NCBI RefSeq assembly: GCF_000282475.1
Contig: NZ_AKJF01000075.1
Span: 1-64,000 of the forward strand
Direction of reading: 5' to 3'
DNA from: Pseudomonas sp. GM78
GTDB lineage: Bacteria; Pseudomonadota; Gammaproteobacteria; Pseudomonadales; Pseudomonadaceae
Length of the DNA stretch: 64,000 nucleotides
In this document: positions 22,472-33,239 of the stretch, piece by piece
Numbering within the stretch: position 1 is the first letter of the stretch
Layout: each line of letters opens with the position of its first letter
Program-made: the position numbers and the translations under genes
Notes under the pieces: model-generated
The model's database searches: none
Told to the model about the DNA's origin: nothing
The model's input: only the letters and a program-made list of their open reading frames with translations

Positions 22472-22813
22472 ATGCCGCGCAACCTCTGCCTGACTCGTCA
22501 ATGTCTAGGTCTTGTGACCCGTATCGAATGCGCCATCCGCCCCCTGGCGGGCGATACGGGCATGTGGACCTTGCTCTTCGCCGCCGGAATGGCCGGTGAA
22601 CAACCCTCAGCCATCAAGGCCCAAGGCCCGTTTCATGGCCCTTTTGTGGCTGAGTCCATCCTCGATACCATCGTTGAAAGCCTGACCCTGCACGGCTATG
22701 AACTGGCCGATGACCCGCAGATCTGGTGCCTGCATCTGCAAGCCCAGTTGCGGGAGATCAACGGTGGCCGTTGTCGTAGCGTGGGTGGCTTCGAGTTCCG
22801 GCCCGAGCACTGA
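22472..22813 (+). CDS. Conserved hypothetical protein, 113 residues
   Basis: A small soluble protein without signal peptide or membrane segment. Recognisable stretches are CAIRPLAGDTGMWTLLFAAG, ESILDTIVESLTLHGYELADDP and WCLHLQAQLREINGG. I know no domain for it. Synteny suggests it corresponds to a hypothetical PAO1 gene beside PA4576 (recalled). It converges on a lipoprotein gene with only five bases between the two stops and no visible terminator. It is probably real because of its neighbours and codon pattern. Confidence 0.72.
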   Translation: MPRNLCLTRQCLGLVTRIECAIRPLAGDTGMWTLLFAAGMAGEQPSAIKAQGPFHGPFVAESILDTIVESLTLHGYELADDPQIWCLHLQAQLREINGGRCRSVGGFEFRPEH

Positions 22814-22818
22814 CAGCG

Positions 22819-24648
22819 CTATTGGGGCTGGGTGGACATGTCGGCCTTGTCGAGCTTGACCTCAAAACCGTATTGCACGGTGGCGAGGTCAGTTCGTTGA
22901 TAGGCTTCCAGGCGCGTAGGTTGACCGTAGAAGTAATGCACGGCGAATAACGCGGGTCCTTCTGTGCTCGCGTCATGGCTGACCGCAAGAATTTCCTTCA
23001 GATAATTGCCGCTGTCATCCTTGGCGAAAAAGCGCCAGTCCTGATCGGGAAACACTTTCGAATCCACCACCAGTGCATTGCCCTTGAGTTCAAGGCCCTT
23101 GGGCAATTGATGGGCTTCGAAGGTCTGCTTTTCGACAGTGGCCAGGAACAGCGGGATGGAGCCGACCACAAAGGCGGGTGTTTGTGGAAACAGGTTCAGA
23201 TCGTAGGTGATGGTGCCGCCCAAGGGGTCGACCTCATACGCCTCGGGGGGCAATTCGATCGGCTCATCGCGCTTGCCGCTGCTGTCTTCGGTAAAGAAGC
23301 TGACCGGGCTATCGCCTGGGTTGAAAGACGTACCGAGCAATTCATCGTTGAAGCTGCGCAGGTGAGTAAACTCGACGCGCGCGGCGCTGGGGTCCTCGAC
23401 CGATTGATTGATCCTGACGCCTTTTTTCAACTGCTCCTGGGTCAAGGTCGCGCCCTTGAGCCAGGTCGGGGCGTTGTCGTCATAGACCACCACCGGCAAG
23501 TTCAGCGGCTGGATGGTTTTCGCTGTGGTATGGCTGTCGAAGCGGCGTACGGGCAGGTCCAGGTCCTTGCGGGTCACGGTAACGCTGGAGAAATCCAGCA
23601 GGCTGACTTCAAGGGTTTCGATGGTCCCGTTGAAATACACCTTGGAGTAGTGGCGTTTCTGTTGTTTTTCGAAGGTTCGCTGCTCTTCATTGAGCTGTTT
23701 TTCCAGCGACTCGCTCCAGAGCTTCTGTTGCTGCAACTTCGCCAGCTGCTTCTGGTAGAAGGCAATCTGCGCGGCGTTCTCATTGATCGAGCCTGAGCGC
23801 GACAGAAACTGCCCGGTGGCATCCCTGGCCTGGACGATCAGCGGATTCAACGGAGTATCAGCGATCTCGGGGGCGGGCGGCGCGCTGTCGCTGAACTCGA
23901 TTTCGGCGTAGTTGTCCGCAAGTTTCACCAAGGTGACGCTCAAATTGTCGTTGGTGCGGGTCTGGCCGATGTCCTTTTTTGTCAGGTCGAAGCTGTAGAG
24001 CCGGCGCGGTGCAATGACTTCCACCTTGCCTTGCAGGCTCACCGGTTGTGGCTGGTTCTTGATATCGACGTCAAGGCCTTCGATGAACGGATAGGTCACG
24101 GTCAGGTCGTCGGGGTTGGTGACGTTGGAGCTCGATGGGCTCAGTTGAATGCCAGGGTCGGTTTCCGACCATTCCGGCTGGAAGGCGATGACCCGTTTGT
24201 TGCTCAAAGTGACCGACTGCCATTGCAGGCCATGGGGAAACAGAAACGCCGCCGGGATGCTGAAGTTGAACGGAAACACCGGTTGCAGGTCCGTCAGGTA
24301 GTCGGAGCTGGAGTCCTTGTGCAGGACGAACAGGCCGTTGATGTAAGTGTCGACCAGGGCCTGTGGCGTGGGGTAGTGCTTGAGCATGGCGAGGGCGTCT
24401 TCGCCATACTCGGTTTCAACAGGTTTGCTGTCGAGTTTGAGTTGCGCACGCTCGAGCAACAACAGCGAGCCACCCAGTTCGGCCACCGCATCCTTGAGTT
24501 TCGGGTCCTCGATGGTATCCAGGGACTTCTCGAACTGCGCAGTCTTTTCCTCGAGGCTGACCTGACGCTTCTCGTCGCTGGGCGAGCAGGCGCTGATCAG
24601 CAAAGCCAGAAAAATCCCGGCACTCGTTAACGGCAATCGCCCATCCAT
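22819..24648 (-). CDS. Large lipoprotein of unknown function, 609 residues
   Basis: The N-terminus is a lipoprotein signal (MDGRLPLTSAGIFLALLISAC; lipobox LISAC, Cys21). A coiled coil probably follows (KRQVSLEEKTAQFEKSLDTI). The body is a long, mainly beta-like region with a second helical charged segment at about 300-335 (QKQLAKLQQQKLWSESLEKQ). No transmembrane helix follows the signal, so the protein should be anchored in the periplasm by its lipid. I do not recognise a catalytic motif. The length and the repeated beta-type segments suggest an adhesive or scaffolding protein, but there is no direct evidence. Confidence 0.8.
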   Translation of the reverse strand: MDGRLPLTSAGIFLALLISACSPSDEKRQVSLEEKTAQFEKSLDTIEDPKLKDAVAELGGSLLLLERAQLKLDSKPVETEYGEDALAMLKHYPTPQALVDTYINGLFVLHKDSSSDYLTDLQPVFPFNFSIPAAFLFPHGLQWQSVTLSNKRVIAFQPEWSETDPGIQLSPSSSNVTNPDDLTVTYPFIEGLDVDIKNQPQPVSLQGKVEVIAPRRLYSFDLTKKDIGQTRTNDNLSVTLVKLADNYAEIEFSDSAPPAPEIADTPLNPLIVQARDATGQFLSRSGSINENAAQIAFYQKQLAKLQQQKLWSESLEKQLNEEQRTFEKQQKRHYSKVYFNGTIETLEVSLLDFSSVTVTRKDLDLPVRRFDSHTTAKTIQPLNLPVVVYDDNAPTWLKGATLTQEQLKKGVRINQSVEDPSAARVEFTHLRSFNDELLGTSFNPGDSPVSFFTEDSSGKRDEPIELPPEAYEVDPLGGTITYDLNLFPQTPAFVVGSIPLFLATVEKQTFEAHQLPKGLELKGNALVVDSKVFPDQDWRFFAKDDSGNYLKEILAVSHDASTEGPALFAVHYFYGQPTRLEAYQRTDLATVQYGFEVKLDKADMSTQPQ

Positions 24649-24806
24649 TTCCAGTCTTCCTGTCCGATGTCATTTTGCTGTCAATGGTTTGGACACTAGC
24701 AGAAAAACTTTGACACACACGCGCAGGTGGCGGATTTTTCGATGGTTTTGGCTGTAACGGACGGCTGTTATACTCGCGGCCATTTCCAGTCCACATGTGA
24801 GATTCA

Positions 24807-25295
24807 ATGGAACGCTTTATCGAAAATGCAATGTACGCCTCGCGCTGGCTGCTGGCGCCGATCTACTTCGGCCTGTCCCTCGGGCTGCTGGCACTGGCGC
24901 TGAAATTCTTCCAGGAAGTCTTCCACGTCATCCCCAACGTCTTTTCGATGGCCGAATCGGACTTGATCCTCGTACTGCTGTCGCTGATTGACATGGCGCT
25001 GGTCGGCGGCCTGCTGGTGATGGTGATGATCTCCGGCTATGAGAACTTCGTTTCTCAACTGGACATCGACGACAGCAAGGAGAAACTCAACTGGTTGGGC
25101 ACCATGGACTCCTCGTCGCTGAAAATGAAGGTGGCCGCGTCCATCGTGGCGATCTCGTCCATCCACCTGCTGCGCATCTTCATGGACGCCAAGAACGTCG
25201 ATCCCGAGCATTTGCAGTGGTACGTCATCATCCACATGACCTTTGTGGTGTCGGCATTCGCCATGGGTTACCTGGATAAAGTGACCAAGCACTGA
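24807..25295 (+). CDS. YqhA/UPF0114 family inner-membrane protein
   Basis: A 162-residue membrane protein with about four hydrophobic segments. Family features are [49 protein letters not shown] and [12 protein letters not shown]. It belongs to TIGR00645/UPF0114, conserved in many Proteobacteria without an assigned role. A hairpin suited to termination follows. The ATG at 24807 directly gives the family's [13 protein letters not shown] start. Confidence 0.9.
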   Translation: MERFIENAMYASRWLLAPIYFGLSLGLLALALKFFQEVFHVIPNVFSMAESDLILVLLSLIDMALVGGLLVMVMISGYENFVSQLDIDDSKEKLNWLGTMDSSSLKMKVAASIVAISSIHLLRIFMDAKNVDPEHLQWYVIIHMTFVVSAFAMGYLDKVTKH

Positions 25296-25318
25296 ACAAC
25301 GGCTGTCCAGTTGTTGCG

Positions 25319-25352
25319 CGCCGCCCGTCTGTTGCAAAACAGACGGGCGGCG
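25319..25352 (+). terminator. Strong hairpin after the YqhA-family gene
   Basis: CGCCGCCCGTCTGTT and its complement form a very stable 15-base stem, followed only by TCGTTTA. The T-run is short, so termination may be partial. Confidence 0.6.
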
Positions 25353-25430
25353 TCGTTTATGGCTTGTGCTTTGATGCGCCGAGGCATATCCCTGTAAGGG
25401 TGTTGGCTCGTCACTGCGTGAGGTGCGCTC

Positions 25431-25721
25431 ATGAACCTGCAAGAGTTGAATGCCTATGCCGTCGCCGGGAAGGTCGATGAGTTGAACCTGATCTCGATGG
25501 AGGGGGGTATCTACCTGCTGGAGGCCCGGATGCATGGTGCGGCGTATCCATTGAGCGATGCGCCAGGTCACACGATGCAGCTGCGCTCGGTGGAGCATGC
25601 CCGTGATGTGCTGCGTTCCTTCCCAAAGTTGCACTTCAACCTGGTGCACACCGTGGTTCATGACGAGATGTGCGGGTTGGTTGCCGATATCGAGGAAAAC
25701 CTGAAGGTGCCGATCGCCTGA
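25431..25721 (+). CDS. DUF6482 family protein
   Basis: A 96-residue soluble protein opening MNLQELNAYAVAGKVDELNL, with GGIYLLEARMHGAAYPL and a C-terminal HTVVHDEMCGLVAD. It matches a small uncharacterised Pseudomonas family I recall as DUF6482. It has no signal or membrane segment. GTGAGGTGCGCTC precedes the start and offers an AGGTG ribosome site. No function is known. Confidence 0.8.
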   Translation: MNLQELNAYAVAGKVDELNLISMEGGIYLLEARMHGAAYPLSDAPGHTMQLRSVEHARDVLRSFPKLHFNLVHTVVHDEMCGLVADIEENLKVPIA

Positions 25722-25842
25722 CCCCTCTGATCAACGCCACGACATCTGTGCTAGTCTGCTGGCCCTTTTGGTTCCGGGCGCTCCGGGACGCGCTGTGCAC
25801 GCACGGCCAGTTCCCGGGTCGTCCGCACAGCGGAGCAGTGTC

Positions 25843-26460
25843 ATGTCCGAAGTAAATCTGTCCACCGACGAAACCCGCGTCAGCTACGGCATTGGCCGTC
25901 AGCTGGGCGACCAGCTGCGCGACAACCCGCCACCGGGCGTTAGCCTGGACGCGATCCTGGCAGGCCTGACCGACGCGTTCGCCGGTCAGCCAAGCCGTGT
26001 TGGCCAGGAAGAAATGTCCGCCAGCTTCAAGGTGATTCGCGAAATCATGCAGGCCGAAGCTGCAGCCAAGGCTGAAGCGGCCGCTGGCGAAGGCCTGGCC
26101 TTCCTGGCTGAAAACGCCAAGCGTGACGGCATCACCACCCTGGCTTCCGGCCTGCAATTCGAAGTACTGTCCTCCGGTGAAGGCGCCAAGCCATCCCGTG
26201 AAGACACCGTGCGTACCCACTACCACGGCACCCTGATCGACGGCACCGTGTTCGACAGCTCCTACGAGCGTGGCGAGCCAGCAGAATTCCCGGTTGGCGG
26301 CGTGATCGCTGGCTGGACCGAAGCCCTGCAACTGATGAATGCCGGCAGCAAATGGCGCCTGTACGTGCCGAGCGAACTGGCTTACGGCGCTCAAGGCGTT
26401 GGCAGCATTCCGCCGCACAGCGTACTGGTGTTCGACGTCGAGCTGCTGGACGTTCTGTAA
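25843..26460 (+). CDS. fklB: FKBP-type peptidyl-prolyl isomerase, FklB-like
   Basis: A 205-residue protein with an N-terminal dimerisation domain (SYGIGRQLGDQLRD, GVSLDAILAGLTDAFAG, a helical Ala/Glu-rich segment) and a C-terminal FKBP domain (HYHGTLIDGTVFDSSYERG, FPVGGVIAGWTEALQLM, WRLYVPSELAYG). It isomerises proline bonds. No signal peptide is present, so it is like E. coli FklB (cytoplasmic) rather than FkpA. The frame extends upstream to 25768, but the ATG at 25843 is the family start. Confidence 0.93.
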   Translation: MSEVNLSTDETRVSYGIGRQLGDQLRDNPPPGVSLDAILAGLTDAFAGQPSRVGQEEMSASFKVIREIMQAEAAAKAEAAAGEGLAFLAENAKRDGITTLASGLQFEVLSSGEGAKPSREDTVRTHYHGTLIDGTVFDSSYERGEPAEFPVGGVIAGWTEALQLMNAGSKWRLYVPSELAYGAQGVGSIPPHSVLVFDVELLDVL

Positions 26461-26471
26461 GCCTTTGATCT

Positions 26472-26560
26472 TGTAGGAGCATGGCTTGCCCGCGATGGCT
26501 TCAACTCGATTCTAAATCGAGACTGAGTCGCCAGCATCGCGAGCAAGCTTTGCTCCTACG
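26472..26560. repeat. REP pair (TGTAGGAGC type), diverged
   Basis: TGTAGGAGCATGGCTTGC and GCAAGCTTTGCTCCTACG form imperfect inverted arms between fklB and a convergent gene; CTCGAT..ATCGAG pairs in the centre. It is more degraded than the copy at 2859. Confidence 0.7.
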
Positions 26561-26573
26561 GGGTTTGCGTTAC

Positions 26574-26831
26574 TCATATTTCGATCTTGTGATGCAGCTC
26601 ACTGGTCGGGCGCAATGCCCGGGCATAGCAGAACAGAAACAGGTTTCTCACCACTTCCTTGAGCACCACCGGCTCGCTTGAACTCAAACCATTGACGTCC
26701 AGGTCACCTTGATCCTGCAGTTCGCTCAAGGCTTCCTCTTCCAGCACTGCGCAGACTTCCCCGGTTTCCCGATGCAGGATCCTGAGATAGGGGTGTGGGC
26801 GGTCCAGCCAGGCATCGATCAAATAAGTCAT
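26574..26831 (-). CDS. Conserved hypothetical protein, 85 residues
   Basis: A small acidic soluble protein starting MTYLIDAWLDRPHPYLRI. The first half reads as short strands (YLRILHRETGEVCAVLEEE) and the second as helix. I do not recognise a domain. It is supported by a good length, a plausible start with GAGATGAGAAC upstream, and its isolated position between a REP and an AT-rich gap. No function can be offered. Confidence 0.65.
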   Translation of the reverse strand: MTYLIDAWLDRPHPYLRILHRETGEVCAVLEEEALSELQDQGDLDVNGLSSSEPVVLKEVVRNLFLFCYARALRPTSELHHKIEI

Positions 26832-27039
26832 GGGTTCTCATCTCCATTGATTGGGTTCAATGAGAATAATTCCTATTCAATAAATAGCAAGGGCCTATTG
26901 GTAGATTGGGGATTTTTCTGGGTAAAGATTGCGTAAGGTCAAAACGGCTGGCGTTTGGCTATTGCGAGGATTCATTGGGCGAGGCGGGGAAGGGCGCAGC
27001 ACCACCCCACGCCAGGGCGCGGGATGGCGTACAGCGGAA

Positions 27040-27381
27040 TCAGACTTTTCTGACGAATTCGGATTTGAGCTTCATCGGGCCGATGCCGTCGATCTTGCAG
27101 TCGATGTCGTGATCGCCATCGCACAGGCGGATGTTCTTGACCTTGGTACCGACCTTGACCACCAGCGACGTGCCCTTGACCTTGAGGTCCTTGATTACGG
27201 TGATGGTGTCGCCGTCCTGCAGGACGTTGCCGACCGAATCCTTCTTCACTGCGTCGTCGGAGACCACTTCGGCGTCACCGCTGGCGGACCATTCGTGGGC
27301 GCACTCGGGGCAGATCAGCTGGGCGCCGTCTTCGTAGGTGTATTCGGAATTGCATTTCGGGCAGGGTGGCAACGTGCTCAC
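27040..27381 (-). CDS. PhnA/YjdM-family zinc ribbon protein
   Basis: A 113-residue protein with an N-terminal zinc ribbon ([21 protein letters not shown]; two CxxC pairs) and a C-terminal SH3-like domain ([39 protein letters not shown]). The family is annotated as alkylphosphonate utilisation protein in E. coli (yjdM, formerly phnA), but a role in phosphonate use is not established and no phosphonate genes lie here. It is an isolated minus-strand gene, 208 bases from its left neighbour. Confidence 0.92.
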   Translation of the reverse strand: MSTLPPCPKCNSEYTYEDGAQLICPECAHEWSASGDAEVVSDDAVKKDSVGNVLQDGDTITVIKDLKVKGTSLVVKVGTKVKNIRLCDGDHDIDCKIDGIGPMKLKSEFVRKV

Positions 27382-27453
27382 TAAGGCTCCTTGGATTCAG
27401 GATCGCTAAAAAGCGCACATTGTATAGGGTTTTATCCGCGGGGGCATAAAACA

Positions 27454-27547
27454 ACTGTGGGAGCGAGCCTGCTCGCGAAGGCGGTGTGTCAGTCAGCAAC
27501 AATGTCGACTGTCAGATCGCAATCGCGAGCAGGCTCGCTCCCACAGG
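27454..27547. repeat. REPIN (GTGGGAGCGAGCCTGCTCGCGA type)
   Basis: Two inverted 26-base arms, CTGTGGGAGCGAGCCTGCTC and its complement, spaced by about 45 bases that include TCAGTCAGCA. It lies between ispB and the zinc ribbon gene. Confidence 0.92.
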
Positions 27548-27561
27548 GTGTTGCGGTGTTT

Positions 27562-28530
27562 CTAGTGCGTGCGGGCGACCGCAAACTCGCTCAATTCGAC
27601 CAGTGCATCGCGATATTCGCTGGCTGGCAGCGCGTCCAGGCACTTGATCGCACGGGCCACATAGTCGCGTGCCAGTTGGGCGGTGTATTCCAGTGAACCT
27701 GAGGCTTCCACGGCTGCGCGGATGTTTTCCAGGTCTTCGATGCCGCCTTTCTGGATCGCCTTGCGCACCAGTGCGGCCTGCTCCGGCGTGCCTTCGCGCA
27801 TGGTGTAGATCAGCGGCAGGGTCGGCTTGCCTTCGGCCAGGTCGTCACCGACGTTCTTGCCCAGGGTCTCGGCATCGCCCTTGTAGTCCAGCAGGTCGTC
27901 GACCAGTTGGAAGGCCACGCCCAGGTGATCGCCGAAGGTGCGCAGCGCTTCGCACTGCTCAGGCGTCGCACCGGCCAGGGCTGCCGCGCTGTGGGTCGAG
28001 GCTTCGAAGAGCATCGCGGTCTTGCCGCGGATGACTTCCATGTAGGTTTCTTCGGTGGTGCTGGCGTCGCGGACCTTCGACAGCTGCAACACTTCGCCTT
28101 CGGCGATGATGCGCGTGGCTTGCGAAAGGATCTTCATCACTGGCATGGAGCCCAGCTCGACCATCATTTCGAAGGAGCGCGAGTACAGGAAGTCGCCCAC
28201 CAGCACGCTCGGCGCGTTGCCCCACATGGCATTGGCAGTCGAGCGGCCACGGCGCATGCCGGACATGTCGACCACGTCGTCATGCAGCAGGGTCGCGGTG
28301 TGCAGGAATTCGATGGTGGCGGCCAGCAGGCGCAGGTCGTCGCCTTCGCGGCCGAGGGCCTTGCCACACAGCAGCACTAATAATGGACGCAGGCGTTTAC
28401 CGCCGGCCGAGGTGATGTAATCGCCGATTTTCGATACCAGCGGCACTCGGGAAGTCAGCTGCTTCTTGATGATGCCGTCGACGGCGCTAAAATCGTCCGC
28501 CACCGCGCGGTAGAAAGCTTGGGGTTGCAT
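27562..28530 (-). CDS. ispB: Octaprenyl diphosphate synthase
   Basis: A 322-residue trans-prenyltransferase of the all-alpha fold. The first aspartate-rich motif is [16 protein letters not shown] and the second [24 protein letters not shown] and KTAMLFEAS are also typical. It elongates farnesyl diphosphate with isopentenyl units to make the side chain of ubiquinone and menaquinone; chain length (C40 or C45) cannot be read reliably. It diverges from rplU, as in most gammaproteobacteria. Confidence 0.96.
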   Translation of the reverse strand: MQPQAFYRAVADDFSAVDGIIKKQLTSRVPLVSKIGDYITSAGGKRLRPLLVLLCGKALGREGDDLRLLAATIEFLHTATLLHDDVVDMSGMRRGRSTANAMWGNAPSVLVGDFLYSRSFEMMVELGSMPVMKILSQATRIIAEGEVLQLSKVRDASTTEETYMEVIRGKTAMLFEASTHSAAALAGATPEQCEALRTFGDHLGVAFQLVDDLLDYKGDAETLGKNVGDDLAEGKPTLPLIYTMREGTPEQAALVRKAIQKGGIEDLENIRAAVEASGSLEYTAQLARDYVARAIKCLDALPASEYRDALVELSEFAVARTH

Positions 28531-28609
28531 CAGCGACAGTCGCTCCAGAAGGGTTGCGCGGCATGCTAGGACCCACGCCTGCAGGTGTCAAGGCGCGATG
28601 GACGGCCTC

Positions 28610-28638
28610 TTGCAAGGCGCTCGTGCCTTGCGTACAAT
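28610..28638 (+). promoter_or_regulatory. Sigma-70 promoter of rplU-rpmA
   Basis: TTGCAA (28610-28615) and TACAAT (28633-28638) are separated by exactly 17 bases, and a GC-rich discriminator (CGCGCACC) follows, as in stringently controlled ribosomal promoters. The rplU start is about 130 bases downstream. Confidence 0.78.
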
Positions 28639-28769
28639 CGCGCACCCTGAACTTCCTGGGCAGCACCTGCCTTACGCAATTGCAAGCGGGCCTCCAGCCC
28701 CATGCAGCCATGCCAGCCAATACCTCTTCTTATAAAGAGCTGGGTGAGCAGGATTATCGGAGAAATACC

Positions 28770-29084
28770 ATGTCTTATGCAGTAATCGTTACTGGCGGCA
28801 AGCAGTACAAAGTCGCCCCAGGTGAATACCTGAAGATCGAAAAACTGGAAGTCGCTACCGGCGAATCCGTTACCTTTGATCGCGTTCTGTTGGTTGCCAA
28901 CGGTGACGACGTGAATATCGGCGCTCCAGTTGTTGCTGGCGCTACCGTTGTGGCTGAAGTGATCTCCCAAGGTCGTCACGATAAAGTCCGCATCATCAAG
29001 TTCCGTCGCCGTAAGCACCACATGAAGCGTATGGGCCACCGCCAGTGGTACACCGAGATCAAAATCACCGGTATTCAGGCTTAA
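28770..29084 (+). CDS. rplU: 50S ribosomal protein L21
   Basis: A 104-residue ribosomal protein with the L21 core: [56 protein letters not shown]. The frame is open to 28554, but the ATG at 28770 gives the family start and has GGAG upstream. rpmA follows 35 bases later. Confidence 0.98.
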   Translation: MSYAVIVTGGKQYKVAPGEYLKIEKLEVATGESVTFDRVLLVANGDDVNIGAPVVAGATVVAEVISQGRHDKVRIIKFRRRKHHMKRMGHRQWYTEIKITGIQA

Positions 29085-29119
29085 TTACAGCCTAATTCCT
29101 CACTAGGAGAATTGAACTC

Positions 29120-29377
29120 ATGGCACACAAAAAAGCTGGTGGTAGTACCCGTAACGGTCGCGACTCAGAAGCCAAACGCCTTGGCGTGAAGATGTATGGC
29201 GGCCAGGCTATCAAAGCAGGCAACATCATCGTGCGTCAGCGCGGCACCCAATTCCACGCTGGCTACGGCGTTGGCATGGGTAAAGATCACACTCTCTTCG
29301 CTAAAGTCGAAGGCGTGATCAAGTTCGAAGTAAAAGGCGCCTTCGGTCGTCGTTACGTGAGCGTAGTCGCGGCTTAA
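29120..29377 (+). CDS. rpmA: 50S ribosomal protein L27
   Basis: An 85-residue ribosomal protein that contacts the peptidyl-transferase centre. It begins [20 protein letters not shown] without an N-terminal leader that would need cleaving (as occurs in Firmicutes), and contains [20 protein letters not shown]. It has AGGAG upstream and a terminator after it. Confidence 0.98.
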   Translation: MAHKKAGGSTRNGRDSEAKRLGVKMYGGQAIKAGNIIVRQRGTQFHAGYGVGMGKDHTLFAKVEGVIKFEVKGAFGRRYVSVVAA

Positions 29378-29392
29378 TTGCGCGATCGCTGG

Positions 29393-29413
29393 AAAAGCCC
29401 TGTCTCGCGACGG
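29393..29413 (+). terminator. Terminator of rplU-rpmA
   Basis: AAAAGCCC pairs with GGGGCTTTT around TGTCTCGCGAC, and T residues follow. Confidence 0.87.
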
Positions 29414-29533
29414 GGCTTTTTCGTTTGTGGGGTGAGTCTCTTGCAAAGCTGTTTGTATGGGCTGTCGGCGTACGATGTAAGTGTCGTGGTTTGGGGTCGC
29501 TGCGCTCATTTTTGCAAGAGTCTTATGTCTTGA

Positions 29534-30796
<1,263 letters not shown>

Positions 30797-30814
30797 TTCG
30801 TTGCGATAAACTTA

Positions 30815-30842
30815 AGCGCCGCTCAATCGAGCGGCGTTTTAG
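30815..30842 (+). terminator. Terminator after obgE
   Basis: CGCCGCTC pairs with GAGCGGCG around AATC, followed by TTTTAGT. The tail is short. Confidence 0.75.
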
Positions 30843-30933
30843 TATCTGGAAATCGATTGTTGGTCACGAATAACCACGAATAACGTCACGGGCAGTGCCA
30901 GGTCGCGCTGCCCTCAAGCTAAGGTTGAAGATG

Positions 30934-32052
30934 ATGCGGAGCAAGGTGACAGGTGCGCAGCGTTGGGTCGTGAAGATCGGCAGCGCTTTGCTGACGGCGG
31001 ATGGCAAGGGCCTGGATCGCGCGGCAATGGGTGTCTGGGTTGAGCAGATGGTGGCCTTGCACGAGGCGGGAGTCGAGCTGGTGCTGGTGTCCTCCGGGGC
31101 GGTGGCGGCCGGCATGAGCCGTCTGGGCTGGACCGCGCGACCCAGTGCGATGCACGAGCTCCAGGCCGCTGCTGCAATCGGCCAGATGGGCTTGGTGCAG
31201 GCCTGGGAATCGAGCTTTGCCGAGCATGGCCGGCACACTGCGCAGATTCTCCTGACCCACGATGACCTGTCCGACCGCAAGCGCTACCTGAACGCCCGCA
31301 GCACCTTGCGTGCGCTGGTCGAGTTGAAGGTTATCCCGGTGATCAACGAGAACGACACCGTGGTCACCGACGAAATCCGTTTCGGCGACAACGATACCCT
31401 GGCGGCGCTGGTGGCCAACCTGGTCGAGGCTGACCTGCTGGTGATCCTGACGGATCGCGATGGCATGTTCGACGCTGACCCGCGCAACAATCCCGATGCC
31501 CAGCTGATCTACGAGGCGCGTGCCGATGATCCGGCGCTCGATGCGGTGGCGGGTGGTACCGGTGGTGCGCTGGGGCGCGGAGGCATGCAGACCAAGCTGC
31601 GAGCGGCGCGCCTGGCGGCGCGGTCGGGTGCGCATACGATCATCGTCGGTGGTCGTCTGGAGCGCGTGCTGGATCGCCTCAAGGCGGGCGAGCGCATCGG
31701 CACCTTGCTTTCGCCTGAGCGCGGCATGCTGGCGGCGCGCAAGCAGTGGCTGGCCGGGCACCTGCAAACCCGTGGCACCCTGGTGCTGGACGCGGGTGCG
31801 GTGACGGCGTTGTCCGAGGGCAACAAGAGCCTGCTGCCGGTGGGGGTCAAATTGGTCCAGGGCAGCTTCCGTCGCGGCGAAATGGTGGTGTGCGTAGCGC
31901 CTGACGGTCGTGAAATTGCCCGTGGGCTGGCCAACTACAGTGCGCTGGAAGCACAAAAAATCATCGGTCAGTCGTCTGAGGCGATTGTCGGTCTCTTGGG
32001 TTATATGGCGGAACCGGAACTGGTTCATCGCGATAACCTGATCCTGGTCTGA
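30934..32052 (+). CDS. proB: Glutamate 5-kinase
   Basis: A 372-residue enzyme for the first step of proline synthesis (ATP + glutamate to glutamyl phosphate). The N-terminal amino-acid kinase domain has [32 protein letters not shown] and the [10 protein letters not shown] stretch; a C-terminal PUA domain (about 275-360) contains [12 protein letters not shown] and GLANY. Two ATGs are adjacent (30931 and 30934); the second gives the commonly annotated 372-residue length. It is 138 bases from obgE, with a terminator between. Confidence 0.95.
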   Translation: MRSKVTGAQRWVVKIGSALLTADGKGLDRAAMGVWVEQMVALHEAGVELVLVSSGAVAAGMSRLGWTARPSAMHELQAAAAIGQMGLVQAWESSFAEHGRHTAQILLTHDDLSDRKRYLNARSTLRALVELKVIPVINENDTVVTDEIRFGDNDTLAALVANLVEADLLVILTDRDGMFDADPRNNPDAQLIYEARADDPALDAVAGGTGGALGRGGMQTKLRAARLAARSGAHTIIVGGRLERVLDRLKAGERIGTLLSPERGMLAARKQWLAGHLQTRGTLVLDAGAVTALSEGNKSLLPVGVKLVQGSFRRGEMVVCVAPDGREIARGLANYSALEAQKIIGQSSEAIVGLLGYMAEPELVHRDNLILV

Positions 32053-32063
32053 AGGAATACCTG

Positions 32064-32528
32064 ATGCGCATGGCAAAAGGATTGTTGGGATTGCTGCTGG
32101 CGATGCCGCTGCTGGCATCGGCCGAGGAAATCGGCCAGGTGTCGACAGTGTTCAAGTTTGTCGGCCCGAACGATCGCATCGTGGTCGAGGCCTTTGACGA
32201 TCCCAAGGTCGAGGGTGTGACGTGCTACCTGTCGCGCGCCAAGACTGGTGGCGTGAAGGGTGGGCTGGGGTTGGCAGAAGATCGCGCCGAGGCGTCCATT
32301 GCCTGTCGCCAGGTCGGGCCCATCAGCTTCAAGGGGGAGCTCAAGGACGGTGACGAGGTGTTCAAGGAGCGTACCTCCCTGGTGTTCAAGACCATGCAGG
32401 TGGTGCGGTTCCTCGACAAGAAGCGCAATACGCTGGTGTACCTGGTGTACAGCGATCGCTTGATCGAGGGCAGTCCGCAGAATGCGGTGACGGCGATTCC
32501 GATTTTGCCGTGGGCTCACGCTCAATAA
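32064..32528 (+). CDS. creA: CreA family protein
   Basis: A 154-residue secreted protein with a signal peptide ([22 protein letters not shown]). The mature part matches the CreA family: [43 protein letters not shown] and [20 protein letters not shown]. It is linked only by name to the creABCD locus of E. coli; creBCD are not here. Periplasmic location is predicted; function is unknown. It starts 11 bases after proB and is probably co-transcribed with it. Confidence 0.92.
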   Translation: MRMAKGLLGLLLAMPLLASAEEIGQVSTVFKFVGPNDRIVVEAFDDPKVEGVTCYLSRAKTGGVKGGLGLAEDRAEASIACRQVGPISFKGELKDGDEVFKERTSLVFKTMQVVRFLDKKRNTLVYLVYSDRLIEGSPQNAVTAIPILPWAHAQ

Positions 32529-32543
32529 TCTGACGCAATCAGA

Positions 32544-32637
32544 ACTGTGGGAGCGAGCCTGCTCGCGAAGGCGGTGCATCAGTCAGCATGAATGTTGAAT
32601 GTGATGACGCTATCGCGAGCAGGCTCGCTCCCACAGT
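32544..32637. repeat. REPIN (GTGGGAGCGAGCCTGCTCGCGA type)
   Basis: Same arms and length as the copy at 27454. It lies between creA and the convergent rpsT. Confidence 0.92.
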
Positions 32638-32665
32638 TTTTGTGTGTTCGTCAAATCGCAGGCAA

Positions 32666-32694
32666 TAAAAAACCGACCCTGAGGTCGGTTTTTT
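32666..32694. terminator. Bidirectional terminator between creA and rpsT
   Basis: AAAAAACCGACC and GGTCGGTTTTTT pair around CTGA, giving a T-run on either strand. It ends rpsT and can also stop the creA transcript. Confidence 0.9.
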
Positions 32695-32708
32695 AATGAA
32701 CGGGTCGC

Positions 32709-32987
32709 TTAGGCAGCAGCGACAACGCTCAGGGCCTTAACGTGGCCATTCAGACGGCTCTTATGACGAGCGGCCTTGTTCTTGTGGATGATGCCTTTAT
32801 CGGCCATACGGTCGATAACTGGCACAGCCAGAACGTAAGCAGCTTGAGCTTTTTCAGCGTCTTTTGCGTCGATGGCTTTAACTACATTCTTGATGTAGGT
32901 ACGAACCATGGAACGCAGGCTGGCGTTGTGGCTGCGACGCTTCTCAGCCTGTTTTGCACGTTTTTTGGCGGAAGGTGAGTTGGCCAC
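32709..32987 (-). CDS. rpsT: 30S ribosomal protein S20
   Basis: A 92-residue basic helical protein: [35 protein letters not shown] and [14 protein letters not shown] are diagnostic. GAGGAGC stands upstream as the ribosome site. It is divergent from murJ, as usual in Pseudomonas. Confidence 0.98.
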   Translation of the reverse strand: MANSPSAKKRAKQAEKRRSHNASLRSMVRTYIKNVVKAIDAKDAEKAQAAYVLAVPVIDRMADKGIIHKNKAARHKSRLNGHVKALSVVAAA

Positions 32988-33040
32988 CGTCGAGCTCCTC
33001 GAAAGACTTTTTAGGAAATAGCAAACAAAATAGGCCGCGA

Positions 33041-33069
33041 ATCATGCCGATGAGTTGAGGTCTTGTCAA
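33041..33069 (-). promoter_or_regulatory. Sigma-70 promoter of rpsT
   Basis: On the minus strand TTGACA (33069-33064) and CATGAT (33046-33041) are 17 bases apart, with a GC-rich discriminator (TCGCGGCC) after the -10. The -35 is a consensus match. Confidence 0.8.
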
Positions 33070-33239
33070 GGGCGGTTGAGACGTTCCGCTAAGTGGTAGG
33101 TACTACACCTCTGGATATTTCTTTCCAGCGTGCGACCTGTAAACTCGCGAGCTTTGGCTCTGTGCTGTTGCGGCGCGGAGTATCGCATAAGTGGGCGCGT
33201 AGTTCGCCTGCTGTTTATCGACAGGCACGAACTCTTTTA

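Noticed and set aside
28554-28769. N-terminal extension of the rplU frame
   Set aside because: It covers the promoter at 28610-28638; L21 normally starts at the 28770 ATG.
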